Shown piece after piece: positions 8,242 through 17,109 of a stretch of DNA of 64,000 nucleotides. The position numbers were made by a program, and so were the translations under genes. The stretch is from DAIDJD01 sp035485275 (GTDB lineage Bacteria > Oederibacteriota > JAJYGY01 > DAIDJD01): contig DATHOE010000002.1 in the NCBI GenBank assembly GCA_035485275.1, positions 13,130 through 77,129 on the forward strand, read 5' to 3'. How positions within the stretch are numbered: the first letter of the stretch is position 1; each line of letters opens with the position of its first letter. The notes beneath the pieces are model-generated. The model saw only the letters and a program-made list of their open reading frames with translations. It searched no databases and was not told the DNA's origin.

Positions 8242-9303
8242 ATGGACATCAAGCAGGTGGACAACGTCAACGTCGACAGCGTGGAGGTGCTCACCACCCC
8301 CGCGGAAATGCGCGCGCAGCTGCCGCTGACCGAAACGGCCTTCAACACCGTCATCGAGGGGCGCCGCCAGATCCAGGCCATCCTGGACCGCAAGGACCCG
8401 CGCCTTTTCGTGGTGGTGGGGCCCTGCTCCATCCACGACCCCGCGGCGGCCATGGACTACGCGCGCCGGCTCAAGGCCCTGGCCCTGGAGCTGGCCGACG
8501 CCCTGCTGCTGGTCATGCGCGTCTACTTCGAGAAGCCGCGCACGACCGTGGGCTGGAAGGGCCTCATCAACGACCCGGACATGGACGACAGCTTCCACAT
8601 CGCCAAGGGCCTGCGCCTGGGCCGCGGACTGCTGCTGGACATCAACGCCCTGGGCCTGCCCGCCGGCTCCGAGGCCCTCGACCCGGTGAGCCCGCAGTAC
8701 CTCAGCGACCTGATGAGCTGGTCGGCCATCGGCGCGCGCACCACCGAGAGCCAGACGCACCGCGAGATGAGCAGCGCCCTGAGCATGCCGGTCGGCTTCA
8801 AGAACGGCACGGACGGCTCGGTGGAGGTGGCCCTCAACGCGCTGGAGTCCGCGGGCTCGCCCCACCATTTCCTGGGCGTGAACCAGCAGGGCCAGACCGC
8901 GGTCATCCGCACCAAGGGGAACAAATACGGGCACGTGATCCTGCGCGGCGGGAGCAAGGGCCCCAATTTCGACAGCGTGCAGGTGGCCCAGGTGGACGCG
9001 GCCCTGGCCAAGCGCGGGCTGCGCCGCGCGCTGGTGGTGGACTGCTCCCACGCCAACAGCAACAAGGACCACAACCTGCAGCCCATGGTGCTGGACAACG
9101 TGGTGGCGCAGGTGTCCGAGGGCCAGCCGGCCATCGTGGGCGCCATGGTCGAGAGCAACCTGCATCCCGGCAAGCAGGCCATCCCCAAGGACCTGGCCCA
9201 GCTGAAGTACGGGGTCAGCGTCACGGACGCCTGCGTCGGCTGGGAGACCACCGAGGCCATGCTGCGCAAGGCCGCCGAGCGCCTGCGCAAGGGGCGCCGC
9301 TGA
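8242..9303 (+). CDS. aroF: 3-deoxy-7-phosphoheptulonate synthase (DAHP synthase, class I)
   Basis: 353 residues, the usual size of the E. coli AroF/G/H type. It condenses phosphoenolpyruvate and erythrose 4-phosphate, the first step to chorismate. Visible signatures: VVGPCSIHDP near residue 57, RVYFEKPRTTVGWKGL, a long central barrel region, LRGGSKGPNFD, and DCSHANSNKDH with metal-ligand residues. GAGGAGCC precedes the ATG. The rest of the aromatic pathway genes in the window (pheA, tyrA, aroA) lie 11-15 kb downstream. Which of the AroF/G/H feedback classes it belongs to is not determined. Confidence 0.93.
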   Translation: MDIKQVDNVNVDSVEVLTTPAEMRAQLPLTETAFNTVIEGRRQIQAILDRKDPRLFVVVGPCSIHDPAAAMDYARRLKALALELADALLLVMRVYFEKPRTTVGWKGLINDPDMDDSFHIAKGLRLGRGLLLDINALGLPAGSEALDPVSPQYLSDLMSWSAIGARTTESQTHREMSSALSMPVGFKNGTDGSVEVALNALESAGSPHHFLGVNQQGQTAVIRTKGNKYGHVILRGGSKGPNFDSVQVAQVDAALAKRGLRRALVVDCSHANSNKDHNLQPMVLDNVVAQVSEGQPAIVGAMVESNLHPGKQAIPKDLAQLKYGVSVTDACVGWETTEAMLRKAAERLRKGRR

Positions 9304-9305
9304 CC

Positions 9306-10334
9306 ATGCCCAGCTCCCCGGACCTCCAGCCCTCGAGCCTGCCGGACCAGCCCGAAGAGGAAGGGCTGTTCACCAGCCTGCGCCCGCAGCGCCTGGCGGA
9401 CTATGTGGGCCAGGTCAAGGTGCGGGAGCAGCTGGACGTCGCCATCCGGGCCGCCCAGGCCCGCCGCGAGCCCCTCGACCATGTGCTGCTCTACGGACCC
9501 CCGGGCCTGGGCAAGACCACCCTGGCCCAGATCCTGGGCCACGAGATGGGCGTGAACGTCAAGGTGACCTCCGGCCCGGTGCTGGAGCGGCCGGGGGACC
9601 TGGCCAGCCTGCTGACCGCACTGGAGGAGGGGGACATCCTCTTCGTCGACGAGATCCACCGCCTCAACCGCGTGGTCGAGGAGGTGCTGTATCCGGCCCT
9701 GGAGGACTTCAAGATCGACATCCTCCTGGGCAAGGGCCCCAGCGCCCAGAGCGTGCAGCTGCGGCTCAAGCACTTCACCCTGGTGGGCGCCACCACCCGC
9801 GCAGGCATGCTCAGCGCGCCGCTGCGCGACCGCTTCGGCATCACCCAGCGCCTGGACTTCTACAGCCCCGGGGAGCTGGGCGCCATTTTGGAGCGCTCGG
9901 CCGGGATCCTGGGCCTGGGCCTGGAGCCCGAAGGGGCCGCGGAGATCGCGCGCCGCTCCCGGGGCACCCCCCGCATCGCCAACCGCCTGCTCAAGCGGGT
10001 GCGGGACTGGGCCGAGGTCAGCAAGGCCCGCTCCGTGGGGCGCGCCCTGGCCGACGAGGCCCTGGCCCGTTTGGAGGTGGACGTGCTGGGCCTGGACCCG
10101 GTGGACCGCCTCTACCTGCGCGCCCTGATCGAGAAGTTCGGGGGCGGGCCCGTGGGCCTGGACAACCTGGCCGTGACCCTGGGCGAGGACGCGGACACCC
10201 TGGAGGACATGGTGGAGCCCTTCCTCATCCAGGCCGGCTTCCTGACGCGCACGCCCCAGGGCCGCAAGGCCAATCCCATGGCCTGGGAGCACCTGGGCCT
10301 GAAGCCGCGCGGCTCCTCGGGGGAGCTCCTATGA
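9306..10334 (+). CDS. ruvB: Holliday junction DNA helicase RuvB
   Basis: 342 residues, normal RuvB length. It is the hexameric AAA+ motor that drives branch migration with RuvA. It begins SLRPQRLADYVGQ, has Walker A GPPGLGKTT (near residue 63), Walker B DEIHR, sensor GATTRAGMLSAPLRDRFG, and the winged-helix end GPVGLDNLAVTLGED...FLIQAGFLTRTPQGR. ruvA and ruvC are not adjacent. It starts two bases after the aroF stop and overlaps the NUDIX gene by four bases. Confidence 0.96.
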   Translation: MPSSPDLQPSSLPDQPEEEGLFTSLRPQRLADYVGQVKVREQLDVAIRAAQARREPLDHVLLYGPPGLGKTTLAQILGHEMGVNVKVTSGPVLERPGDLASLLTALEEGDILFVDEIHRLNRVVEEVLYPALEDFKIDILLGKGPSAQSVQLRLKHFTLVGATTRAGMLSAPLRDRFGITQRLDFYSPGELGAILERSAGILGLGLEPEGAAEIARRSRGTPRIANRLLKRVRDWAEVSKARSVGRALADEALARLEVDVLGLDPVDRLYLRALIEKFGGGPVGLDNLAVTLGEDADTLEDMVEPFLIQAGFLTRTPQGRKANPMAWEHLGLKPRGSSGELL

Positions 10335-10780
10335 GCAAGGCCGTCCGCGTCCGCGTCGCCGGGATCTTCACCCGCGGCGACGAGATCCTGCTGGTGAACC
10401 ACGTGCGCGGCCCCGAATCCTACTGGCTGCTGCCCGGCGGCGGCGTGGACTTCGGCGAGACCATGGCCCAGGCCCTGGAGCGCGAGCTGATGGAGGAGTG
10501 CGCGGTCAAGGTCCGCGCCGGCCGCCTGCTCTTCATCGCCGAGAGCCTGCCCCCGGACCGCCACCGCCACATCGTCAACATCACCCTCCTGGGCGAGGCG
10601 CTCGAAGGCGAAGCCCGCTTGAACGAGTCCGGCGGCCGCCTGCGCGGCGTGGCCTGGAAAAAGAAGCAGGAGCTCCCCGGCCTGCCCTTTTTCCCGGACT
10701 TCAAAGACGAGATCCTGCGCCAATGGGACTCGGGCTTCACTTTGCCCCCCCGGTCCCTCGGCAACCTCTGGGCGGATTAG
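10331..10780 (+). CDS. NUDIX hydrolase
   Basis: 149 residues with one NUDIX domain. The box reads GGGVDFGE...RELMEECAV (residues ~35-57), matching GX5EX7REUXEEXGU except that the glycine near the end is alanine. The glutamates that bind Mg2+ are present, so it should cleave a nucleoside-diphosphate-linked compound. The substrate cannot be inferred. It is translationally coupled to ruvB through an ATGA overlap and is 43 bases upstream of the next GT9 gene. Confidence 0.85.
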   Translation: MSKAVRVRVAGIFTRGDEILLVNHVRGPESYWLLPGGGVDFGETMAQALERELMEECAVKVRAGRLLFIAESLPPDRHRHIVNITLLGEALEGEARLNESGGRLRGVAWKKKQELPGLPFFPDFKDEILRQWDSGFTLPPRSLGNLWAD

Positions 10781-10823
10781 CTCGCCCCGGATTTGCCCGA
10801 GCCTCCCCCGAAGAAAGGCCGTC

Positions 10824-11882
10824 GTGAAGACGCCCGATCCCGATTCCGTCAAGTCCATCCTTGTCCTGCGCCTGCGGGCTTTTGGCGACACCCTTTTGAC
10901 CACCCCGACCCTGCGCGGGCTCAAGCGCGCCTATCCCCAAGCCAAGCTCTCCATCGTGCTTGAACCCGCCATGGCCCAGGTCGTGAGGGGCCTGCCCTAC
11001 CTCGACGAGGTCATCCCCTTCGACCGCCTGGGCTTCAAAAAGAAGGGCAAGCTCGGCGAGCTGGCGGCCACCCTGGCCTTCTGGCGCGCCCTGCGCTCGC
11101 GCAAGTTCGACCTGGTGGTGGACGTGCTGGGCACGCCGCGCACCGCGGCCATGGCCCTGGCCAGCGGGGCCCCGACGCGGGTGGGCTTCGCCTTCCGGGT
11201 GCGGCGCTGGGCCTACACCTTGGTGCACCGCCCCTCCAAGGAGCGCAAATACATCGCGGACTACACCGCCGACGCACTGCGCGTCCTGGGCTTTGAACCG
11301 GACAGCCTGGAGCTCGATTTTTGCGTGGGTACGCAGGCACAGGAGGCCATGGACGCCTGGCTGCGCAAGGAGGGCCTGGCCGCGGGGCCCCGCCCCCTCC
11401 TGGTCCAGGGGGCCGGCGGCTGGGAATTGAAGCGCTATCCCCTGGAGCGGATGGCCCAGGCCGTGCGCCTGGCGGCGGAGCGCAGCGGACGCGCGGCCCT
11501 GTTCCTGTGGGGCCCCGGCGAGGAGGCCATGGCCCGCGAACTGGCCGCCCTGGCCGGGGCCTGCGCGCACGTCGCCCCGGCCACGGACTTCGAGGGCATG
11601 GGGGCCCTGCTGAAGCGCGGCGCCTGCCTGCTCACCAACGACAACGCCACCAAGCACCTGGCCGTGGCCTGCGGCTGCCCCACCGTCACGATCTTCGGGC
11701 CCACCAGCGACATCGCCTGGCACCCGCCCAAGGATCCCCGGCACCTGAGCGTCAAGCTGGACCTGGACTGCATGCCCTGCGAGGCCTTGACCTGCTGGCG
11801 CGGCGACCTGGCCTGTTTGCGCACCCTGGCGCCCGAGCGCGTCGCCGACGCCGTGTGCGGCCTGATCCAAGGGACGCCTTGA
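10824..11882 (+). CDS. Glycosyltransferase family 9 (heptosyltransferase-like)
   Basis: 352 residues from a GTG with AAAGG about six bases upstream. It has ILVLRLRAFGDTLLTTPTLRG at the N-terminus, LVQGAGGWELKRYP in the donor region and TNDNATKHLAVACG near residue 270 (the usual DSGP is DNAT here). It ends with LDCMPCEALTCWRGDLAC, the WaaF-type cysteine pattern. It starts a second glycan run with two membrane glycosyltransferase-like proteins and a GT2. Confidence 0.82.
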   Translation: MKTPDPDSVKSILVLRLRAFGDTLLTTPTLRGLKRAYPQAKLSIVLEPAMAQVVRGLPYLDEVIPFDRLGFKKKGKLGELAATLAFWRALRSRKFDLVVDVLGTPRTAAMALASGAPTRVGFAFRVRRWAYTLVHRPSKERKYIADYTADALRVLGFEPDSLELDFCVGTQAQEAMDAWLRKEGLAAGPRPLLVQGAGGWELKRYPLERMAQAVRLAAERSGRAALFLWGPGEEAMARELAALAGACAHVAPATDFEGMGALLKRGACLLTNDNATKHLAVACGCPTVTIFGPTSDIAWHPPKDPRHLSVKLDLDCMPCEALTCWRGDLACLRTLAPERVADAVCGLIQGTP

Positions 11883-13756
11883 GGCCGGAGCCGGAGGCCG
11901 GGGGCCTGCCGGCCTGGCTGCCCTGGGCCGCGGCCCTGGCGGCCTGCGCCGCCTTCGCGCTGGTGCTCTTCGACGTCGGCCTGTGGCATCCGGGCTACGC
12001 CTACGGCGACGAGCGCATCGAAATCTGCTGGCTGCAGAACATGCGCGAGGGCACGCCCATGGCCTGGGAATTCGGCCGGGGCTGCCTGACCCGCTTCGCG
12101 CAATGGCTGTGGGTGCGCGTCAACGGCGCGGACCTGGCCTCCCTGCACACGCCGGAGCTGGCGGTCATGGCCATGGAGTTCGTCTTCCTGGCCCTGGTCG
12201 CCCGCCGCTGGTTCGGGGAAGAGGCCGCCGCCTGGTCCGTGCTGGCGCTGGCCCTGTCCGCCCAGACCTGGGTCTGGGAGCGCAGCCTGCTGTCCTTCCA
12301 GGCCCTGCCCATGGAAAGCCTGCTCCTGGCCCTGCTCGCGGGCCGGGTGCGGGGCAGGCTCGGGGCCCTGCTCTGGGGCCTGGGCGCATCCCTGGTCTTT
12401 CTGGACTACGACGGCGCCCTGATCGCGGTCCCGGCGCTGTGGCTGGCCTGCGCGGCCCTGGATCCCGGATTCCGGCGCTCCGCTTTTTTTTCGGGGCTGG
12501 GCCTGTTCTGCGGGGGCCTGGCCCTGTTCATGCTGACCTGCGCCGCGCCCGCCGACTACTTGGCCGTGCGCCTGGGGCAGGGGCTGGCCCGGGCCTCGGA
12601 CCCGGGCCTGGCGGGCCGCGCGGTCTTCCTCGGGCAATTGGTGAAGGGCGGCCCCGCCCTGCCGTATTTCGGCGTCAGCGGCTGGCCGGGCTGGCCCCCC
12701 TGGGCCTGCCTGGGTTTGGGCATGGGGGCCTGGAGCCTGCGCCGGTCCAAAGGTTTCGTCCTGGTGCTGTGGGCGCTGGGGGCGGTGCTGGTCACCCAGA
12801 TGGTGCATTCCGGCTACGGCCTGCCCCTGCACCGCCTGAGCGCCGCGGTGCCGGCCTTGGCCCTCTTGAGCGGCCTGGGCTTCACGGTCCTGCGGCGCAG
12901 GCTCGGCTCCAGGGCCTGGCTCCTGGCCCTGCTGCTGGCCGCGGGCGCGGCCAGCGAGGGCTTCGCCTGGTGGCGCCACCAGATGACGTTCGCCCCCGAG
13001 CTTTATGACCGCTGCCAGGGGCTCGAAGCCGTGCGCGGCGCATACGGCCGGGACCTGGGCGACCCCCTGGTGCGGGTGGTGACCCAATTGAGCGGCAGCT
13101 CCCAGGCCGACGCCCGTTTTGTCCTGGACCGTCCCCTGGCCCTGGACCAGACCCAGTCGCCGTCCTGGTCGCCCCCGGTCCGCGTGCTCGCCGTCGTGCC
13201 CGGGGACTACGCCGTCGCGCTCAAGGGCCCGGACCTCCGGCCCGCCTGGTTCTGGGCGGCCAAGGGCTTCGAGCCCGCGGTGGTCGTCCGGCTGCACGGA
13301 GCCCAGGCCATCCGCATGGCCTTCATCGAGGACGAACTGGCGCCCCTGCTGGGCGACATCCAGGACCCGCCGCGCGAGCGCAGGGACCGGATCGACGCCT
13401 GGCTGGGCGCGCCCATTGCGCGCGACGCCTGGACCCGGACCGCGGCCCTGGAAGCGGACCTTGAAAACGCGCTGCAGGCGGGGGCCTTGAGCGAGGGGGA
13501 GTGGGCCCAGTTCAAGGCCGCGCCCCTGGTCAGCGCGGCGCCCTGGATGGTGCTGGCGCGCGCGGACTACGCCTCCGAACCCCGCCTCGCCCTGGAGGCC
13601 TGCCAACGGGCCGAAGCCCTGGATCCCAGCGACGGGGAAGCCCTGCTGATCGAGGCCGCCTGCCTGAATTCCCTGGGCGATCCGCGCGCGGCCCAGGTGT
13701 CCCGAGCCTGGGTCTCCTTGCGCGCCTCGGGCCGGGGCTGGAGGCACACCCTGTGA
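11879..13756 (+). CDS. Polytopic GT-C-like membrane glycosyltransferase, paralogue A
   Basis: 625 residues from TTG 11879, overlapping the previous stop (TTGA). One N-terminal membrane helix is followed by an acidic loop GDERIEI, the position where ArnT/PMT-type GT-C enzymes hold catalytic acidic residues; eight or more hydrophobic segments follow. VFLDYDGAL near residue 177 and LWALGAVLVTQ are shared with the next gene. The last ~200 residues are soluble and end in a TPR-like helical repeat (ACQRAEALDPSDGEALLIEA). A role in sugar transfer from a lipid carrier at the outer face is inferred. Named family not certain. Confidence 0.65.
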   Translation: MRPEPEAGGLPAWLPWAAALAACAAFALVLFDVGLWHPGYAYGDERIEICWLQNMREGTPMAWEFGRGCLTRFAQWLWVRVNGADLASLHTPELAVMAMEFVFLALVARRWFGEEAAAWSVLALALSAQTWVWERSLLSFQALPMESLLLALLAGRVRGRLGALLWGLGASLVFLDYDGALIAVPALWLACAALDPGFRRSAFFSGLGLFCGGLALFMLTCAAPADYLAVRLGQGLARASDPGLAGRAVFLGQLVKGGPALPYFGVSGWPGWPPWACLGLGMGAWSLRRSKGFVLVLWALGAVLVTQMVHSGYGLPLHRLSAAVPALALLSGLGFTVLRRRLGSRAWLLALLLAAGAASEGFAWWRHQMTFAPELYDRCQGLEAVRGAYGRDLGDPLVRVVTQLSGSSQADARFVLDRPLALDQTQSPSWSPPVRVLAVVPGDYAVALKGPDLRPAWFWAAKGFEPAVVVRLHGAQAIRMAFIEDELAPLLGDIQDPPRERRDRIDAWLGAPIARDAWTRTAALEADLENALQAGALSEGEWAQFKAAPLVSAAPWMVLARADYASEPRLALEACQRAEALDPSDGEALLIEAACLNSLGDPRAAQVSRAWVSLRASGRGWRHTL

Positions 13757-15609
13757 GGGGCCTGCGACCCCTGCGCGCCATGGGCCCGGACGCTGAGGCC
13801 GCCCCCGAATGGCTGGGCGCGGCCGTGCGGATCGCCCTGGTGCTGGCCCTGGGGCAGCTGGCCCTGGAGGTCTTTTCCCTGCGCCCCGGTTACGGCGGCG
13901 GCGACGAGACCACCCAGATCCGCATGCTATTGGGCTTGAGCCAGGGGCAGCCCTTCCAATGGCGCTGGGCCCAGGGCGGCATCCAGCGCGCCGGCCTTTG
14001 GCTGTGGCTGCGCCTGAGCGGGAAAGGGCTGCGCGCCCTGCACGTCCCCGGCCTGGCGGTCCTGGCCCTGGAGGCCCTGTGCCTGTGGACGCTGGCGCGG
14101 CGCTGGTTCTCGACCGAAGCCGCGCACTGGGCCCTGCTCGCTGATCTTTTGTGCGCGGCGACCTGGATGCGCGGCCGCAGCATCCTGTCCTACCAATGGC
14201 TGCCCCTCGAGCTGCTGCTGCTGGCCCTTCTGGCGGGGAAGCTGGAGGGCCGCTGGGGCGCGCTGCTGTGGGGCGCCTGCTGCGCGCTGCTCCTGCTGGA
14301 CTACGAAGGCGCCCTGGCCGCCCTGCCCGGCCTCTTTGTGGTCTGCGTGTCGCAGGAGGAAGGCCTGCGCCGCCGATGGCCCCACGCCCTGGCCTCCATG
14401 GCCGGGGTCGCGGCGCTCCTGGCCGCGGTGCAGCCCCAGGTGGTCGGCGACTACGTGCGCCTGCGCAGCGCCGTGAACCTGGACGTGGGCTCCGCGACCC
14501 TGCTGGCCGCGTGGCTGCGCAATCTCGGGCAGCTCCTTGCCGGGGGCCGCCCCATGCCCTATCTTGGGATCGACGCCTGGCCCTCCATGGCGGCCTGGTC
14601 GCTGCCCCTGCTCGCGCTCGGGGCCCGCTTCGCCTGGCGCCAGGGACAGCGGGCCCTGCTTTTTTGGGCCCTGGGCGCGGTCCTGGTCACCCAGGCTGCG
14701 ACGGCCCCTTGGGGCCTGCCGAGCCAGCGCCTGGCCGCGGCCTGGCCCGCGCTCTGCCTGCTGGCCGGCCTAGGCGGCGTGGAACTGCGCCGGCTCTGCC
14801 CCCGCGTGCCGGCCGCGGCCTGGCTGGCCCTCCTGGCCCTGGGCTGGGCCGCGGAGGCGAACGCCTTCTACCGCCACATGGCCTACCACGGCCGCCAGGT
14901 GTACGGGCGCGCGGAACTGCTCGACGCGGCCGCCCGGGACGCCCGCGCTGCCGCGGCGCGGGGGGACGCGGTGTGCACGGCCCTGCTGGAGACGCGCTCC
15001 GGCGACCTGCGTTTCCTGGTGGACCCGTCCGCGCCCGCCGCGGGAAGCGGCGGCCAGGAGGCCTGGGTTTTCCTGCCCCCTGAATTCCGCGCGGCGGCGG
15101 GCTCCGCGGGAGAGCCCCTGGTCTACCGCAGATCCTTCAACGACGTTCCCGTGCTGGTCCTGCGGGCCCGGGGCGCCCAGGCGCTGCGCTTCGAGGCCGT
15201 GGAGCGGGACCTGAGGCCGCTGCTCGACGCGGACTCCCCGGCCGCGGAACGCGCCTGGCTGGAGCGGCCGGCCGGCGACGGCTGGGCCTTCGCCGCGGTG
15301 CTCGACCGCTACCTGCGGCGGCTCTGGCAGGGCCTGCCCCTGGACCGGGGCATGCTGCGCCTGCTGGCGGCGCGGCCCGCGGTGAGCCCCGGGCCCCTGA
15401 GCCTGATGGGCCGCTACTTCGTGGGCCGCTCGCCGGGCCTGGCCCTGCCGCTGCTCGACGCCGCCCTGCGCATCGACCCCTTGTGGGGCCCGGCGCTTGA
15501 GGATAGGGTGGCGGCCCTTTCCGCCGCGGGCAGGCCGGACGAGGCCGGGGCCGCGGCCGCGCTCCGCGATGAACGCCTCCGCCAAGGGGCCTGGCAGGTC
15601 TACGACTGA
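13753..15609 (+). CDS. Polytopic GT-C-like membrane glycosyltransferase, paralogue B
   Basis: 618 residues from GTG 13753, overlapping the upstream stop by four bases. It is a clear tandem paralogue of the preceding gene: the same N-terminal helix, GGGDETTQIR acidic loop, LLLDYEGALAAL, FWALGAVLVTQ...GLPSQRL, a soluble tail containing RGAQALRFEAVERDLRPLL (counterpart HGAQAIRMAFIEDELAPLL) and a TPR-like end (LDAALRIDPLWGPALEDRVAAL). Divergence between copies is strong, so the duplication is old. Likely a lipid-linked sugar transferase; substrate unknown. Confidence 0.65.
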   Translation: MRGLRPLRAMGPDAEAAPEWLGAAVRIALVLALGQLALEVFSLRPGYGGGDETTQIRMLLGLSQGQPFQWRWAQGGIQRAGLWLWLRLSGKGLRALHVPGLAVLALEALCLWTLARRWFSTEAAHWALLADLLCAATWMRGRSILSYQWLPLELLLLALLAGKLEGRWGALLWGACCALLLLDYEGALAALPGLFVVCVSQEEGLRRRWPHALASMAGVAALLAAVQPQVVGDYVRLRSAVNLDVGSATLLAAWLRNLGQLLAGGRPMPYLGIDAWPSMAAWSLPLLALGARFAWRQGQRALLFWALGAVLVTQAATAPWGLPSQRLAAAWPALCLLAGLGGVELRRLCPRVPAAAWLALLALGWAAEANAFYRHMAYHGRQVYGRAELLDAAARDARAAAARGDAVCTALLETRSGDLRFLVDPSAPAAGSGGQEAWVFLPPEFRAAAGSAGEPLVYRRSFNDVPVLVLRARGAQALRFEAVERDLRPLLDADSPAAERAWLERPAGDGWAFAAVLDRYLRRLWQGLPLDRGMLRLLAARPAVSPGPLSLMGRYFVGRSPGLALPLLDAALRIDPLWGPALEDRVAALSAAGRPDEAGAAAALRDERLRQGAWQVYD

Positions 15610-15611
15610 GC

Positions 15612-16484
15612 ATGCGCATCTCCGGCTTCACCATCGTCCGCAACGCGGTCCGCTACGGCTATCCTTTCGAGGCCAGCCTGCGCTCCCTGCTGCCGCTGGT
15701 GGACGAGCTGGTGGTGGCCGTGGGCAAAAGCGAGGACAGGACCCTGGAGCGGGTGCGCGCCATCGGCAGCCCCAAGATCAAGGTCCTGCAGACGGTGTGG
15801 GACATGTCCGGCCGGGGCGGGCAGGTCCTGTCCCAGCAGACCAACCTGGCCCTGGCGCGCTGCAGCGGGGACTGGGCGGTCTACCTGCAGGCCGACGAGG
15901 TGCTGCACGAGGACGACCTGGGCCTGATCGAGGCGGCCTGCGCGCGGCACCTGCGCTCCCCGGTGGAGGGCCTGCGTTTCCGCTACCTGCATTTCTACGG
16001 CGGCTACCAGACGCTGCAGGCCCACTGGCGCAAGTGGTACCGTTCCGCGGTGCGCGCGGTGAAGACCGGCCGCGGGGTGGCCAGCGTGGGGGACGCCTAC
16101 GGCTTCCGCGTGGACCGCGGGGGCGGCAGGAGCCGCCGCCTGCTGAGCCTGCCCTGCGGCGCCAGGGTCTTCCACTACGGCTGGTGCCGCCCGCCCGGCG
16201 TGATGGCCGACAAGCAGGAGAACCTGGACCGCCTCTACCACGACAAGGCCTCCGCCGCGCGGATGGCGGCCGAAGCCGCCAAGGTGGAGGCCTTTTACGC
16301 GGACCGGGGGCACCTGGAGGCCTTCCGCGGCTCCCATCCGGCGCTCATGCGGGCCGCGGTGGCGGCCCAGGACTGGCGCTTCGACGACGGCATCGCGACG
16401 CAGGCGCCCTGGTGGCTGCGCCAGATGGAGATCGCCCTGCTCTATCCCTTCCAAAAACGCTGGAATAAATGGAAAAAAGCCTGA
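15612..16484 (+). CDS. Glycosyltransferase family 2-like protein
   Basis: 290 residues. It begins MRISGFTIVRNAVRYGYP, has VDELVVAVGKSEDRT in the place of the usual nucleotide-binding VDxGSxDxT, and YLQADEVLHEDD as the DxD-like element near residue 95. The following FRYLHFYGGY and FHYGWCRPPGVMADKQ blocks belong to a GT2 subgroup found with polysaccharide genes. It begins two bases after paralogue B and overlaps pgsA by 16 bases. Donor and acceptor are unknown. Confidence 0.75.
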   Translation: MRISGFTIVRNAVRYGYPFEASLRSLLPLVDELVVAVGKSEDRTLERVRAIGSPKIKVLQTVWDMSGRGGQVLSQQTNLALARCSGDWAVYLQADEVLHEDDLGLIEAACARHLRSPVEGLRFRYLHFYGGYQTLQAHWRKWYRSAVRAVKTGRGVASVGDAYGFRVDRGGGRSRRLLSLPCGARVFHYGWCRPPGVMADKQENLDRLYHDKASAARMAAEAAKVEAFYADRGHLEAFRGSHPALMRAAVAAQDWRFDDGIATQAPWWLRQMEIALLYPFQKRWNKWKKA

Positions 16485-17059
16485 AAACGGCGCCGGCCCT
16501 GAACCCGGCGAACCTGCTGACCGTCCTGCGCCTGGTGCTGGTGCCGGTCTTCGCCGTGTATCTGGTGGAGCGCCGCTGGCCCCTGGTGTTCCTCGTGTTC
16601 GCCCTGGCGGCAGGCACCGATTTCCTGGACGGCTGGGTGGCGCGGCGTTTCGGCTGGGTCACCGCCCTGGGTGTCTTCATCGACCCCATGGCGGACAAGG
16701 CCCTGCAGCTGACCGCCTTCACCCTGCTGGCCGTCCACGAGGTCTGCCCGCCCTGGGTGGCCGTGCTGGCCTGGACCCGCGAGATCATGGTGGTGTCCGG
16801 CTTCACCCTGCTGGCCCTGGTCTCCCAGGTCAGCGTGAAGGTCACCCGCCTCGGCAAGATCGGCACTTTTTCCCAGATGGCGGCCCTGGGCCTGCTGCTC
16901 TTCGCGCGGGCCTTCGTGCGCCACCCCCTGGTGGAGCCGGTGGCTGTCCTGGCCCTGGGCTTGGCCGTGCTCCTGAATTTCTGCGCCGGGCTGGCCTACG
17001 TCCTGCGCGGCCTGAAGGCCTATGAAGCCGGCTCCGCTTCGCAGGGTCCGCTGGGCTGA
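16469..17059 (+). CDS. pgsA: CDP-diacylglycerol-glycerol-3-phosphate 3-phosphatidyltransferase
   Basis: 196 residues with the CDP-alcohol phosphotransferase motif FLDGWVARRFGWVTALG followed by VFIDPMADK (about residues 50-76), which supplies the metal-binding aspartates, and about five membrane helices. It begins NPANLLTVLRLVLVPVFA, the standard PgsA start. It makes phosphatidylglycerol phosphate at the inner membrane. Its start lies inside the end of the GT2 gene. Other CDP-alcohol transferases share the motif, but order and N-terminus favour PgsA. Confidence 0.9.
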   Translation: MEKSLKTAPALNPANLLTVLRLVLVPVFAVYLVERRWPLVFLVFALAAGTDFLDGWVARRFGWVTALGVFIDPMADKALQLTAFTLLAVHEVCPPWVAVLAWTREIMVVSGFTLLALVSQVSVKVTRLGKIGTFSQMAALGLLLFARAFVRHPLVEPVAVLALGLAVLLNFCAGLAYVLRGLKAYEAGSASQGPLG

Positions 17060-17084
17060 CAGGCGCCAAGGCCTCTGATAGAAT
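17056..17084 (+). promoter_or_regulatory. Sigma-70-type promoter before the site-2 protease/scpAB block
   Basis: CTGACA (17056-17061), 17 bases, then TAGAAT (17079-17084), each matching 5 of 6 consensus positions, with TG one base before the -10 (extended -10). It begins at the pgsA stop. Predicted start of transcription is near 17091, which would serve the M50 protease, scpA and scpB. Confidence 0.6.
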
Positions 17085-17109
17085 CCGACCCACTTTGGAT
17101 GGGAACCGC

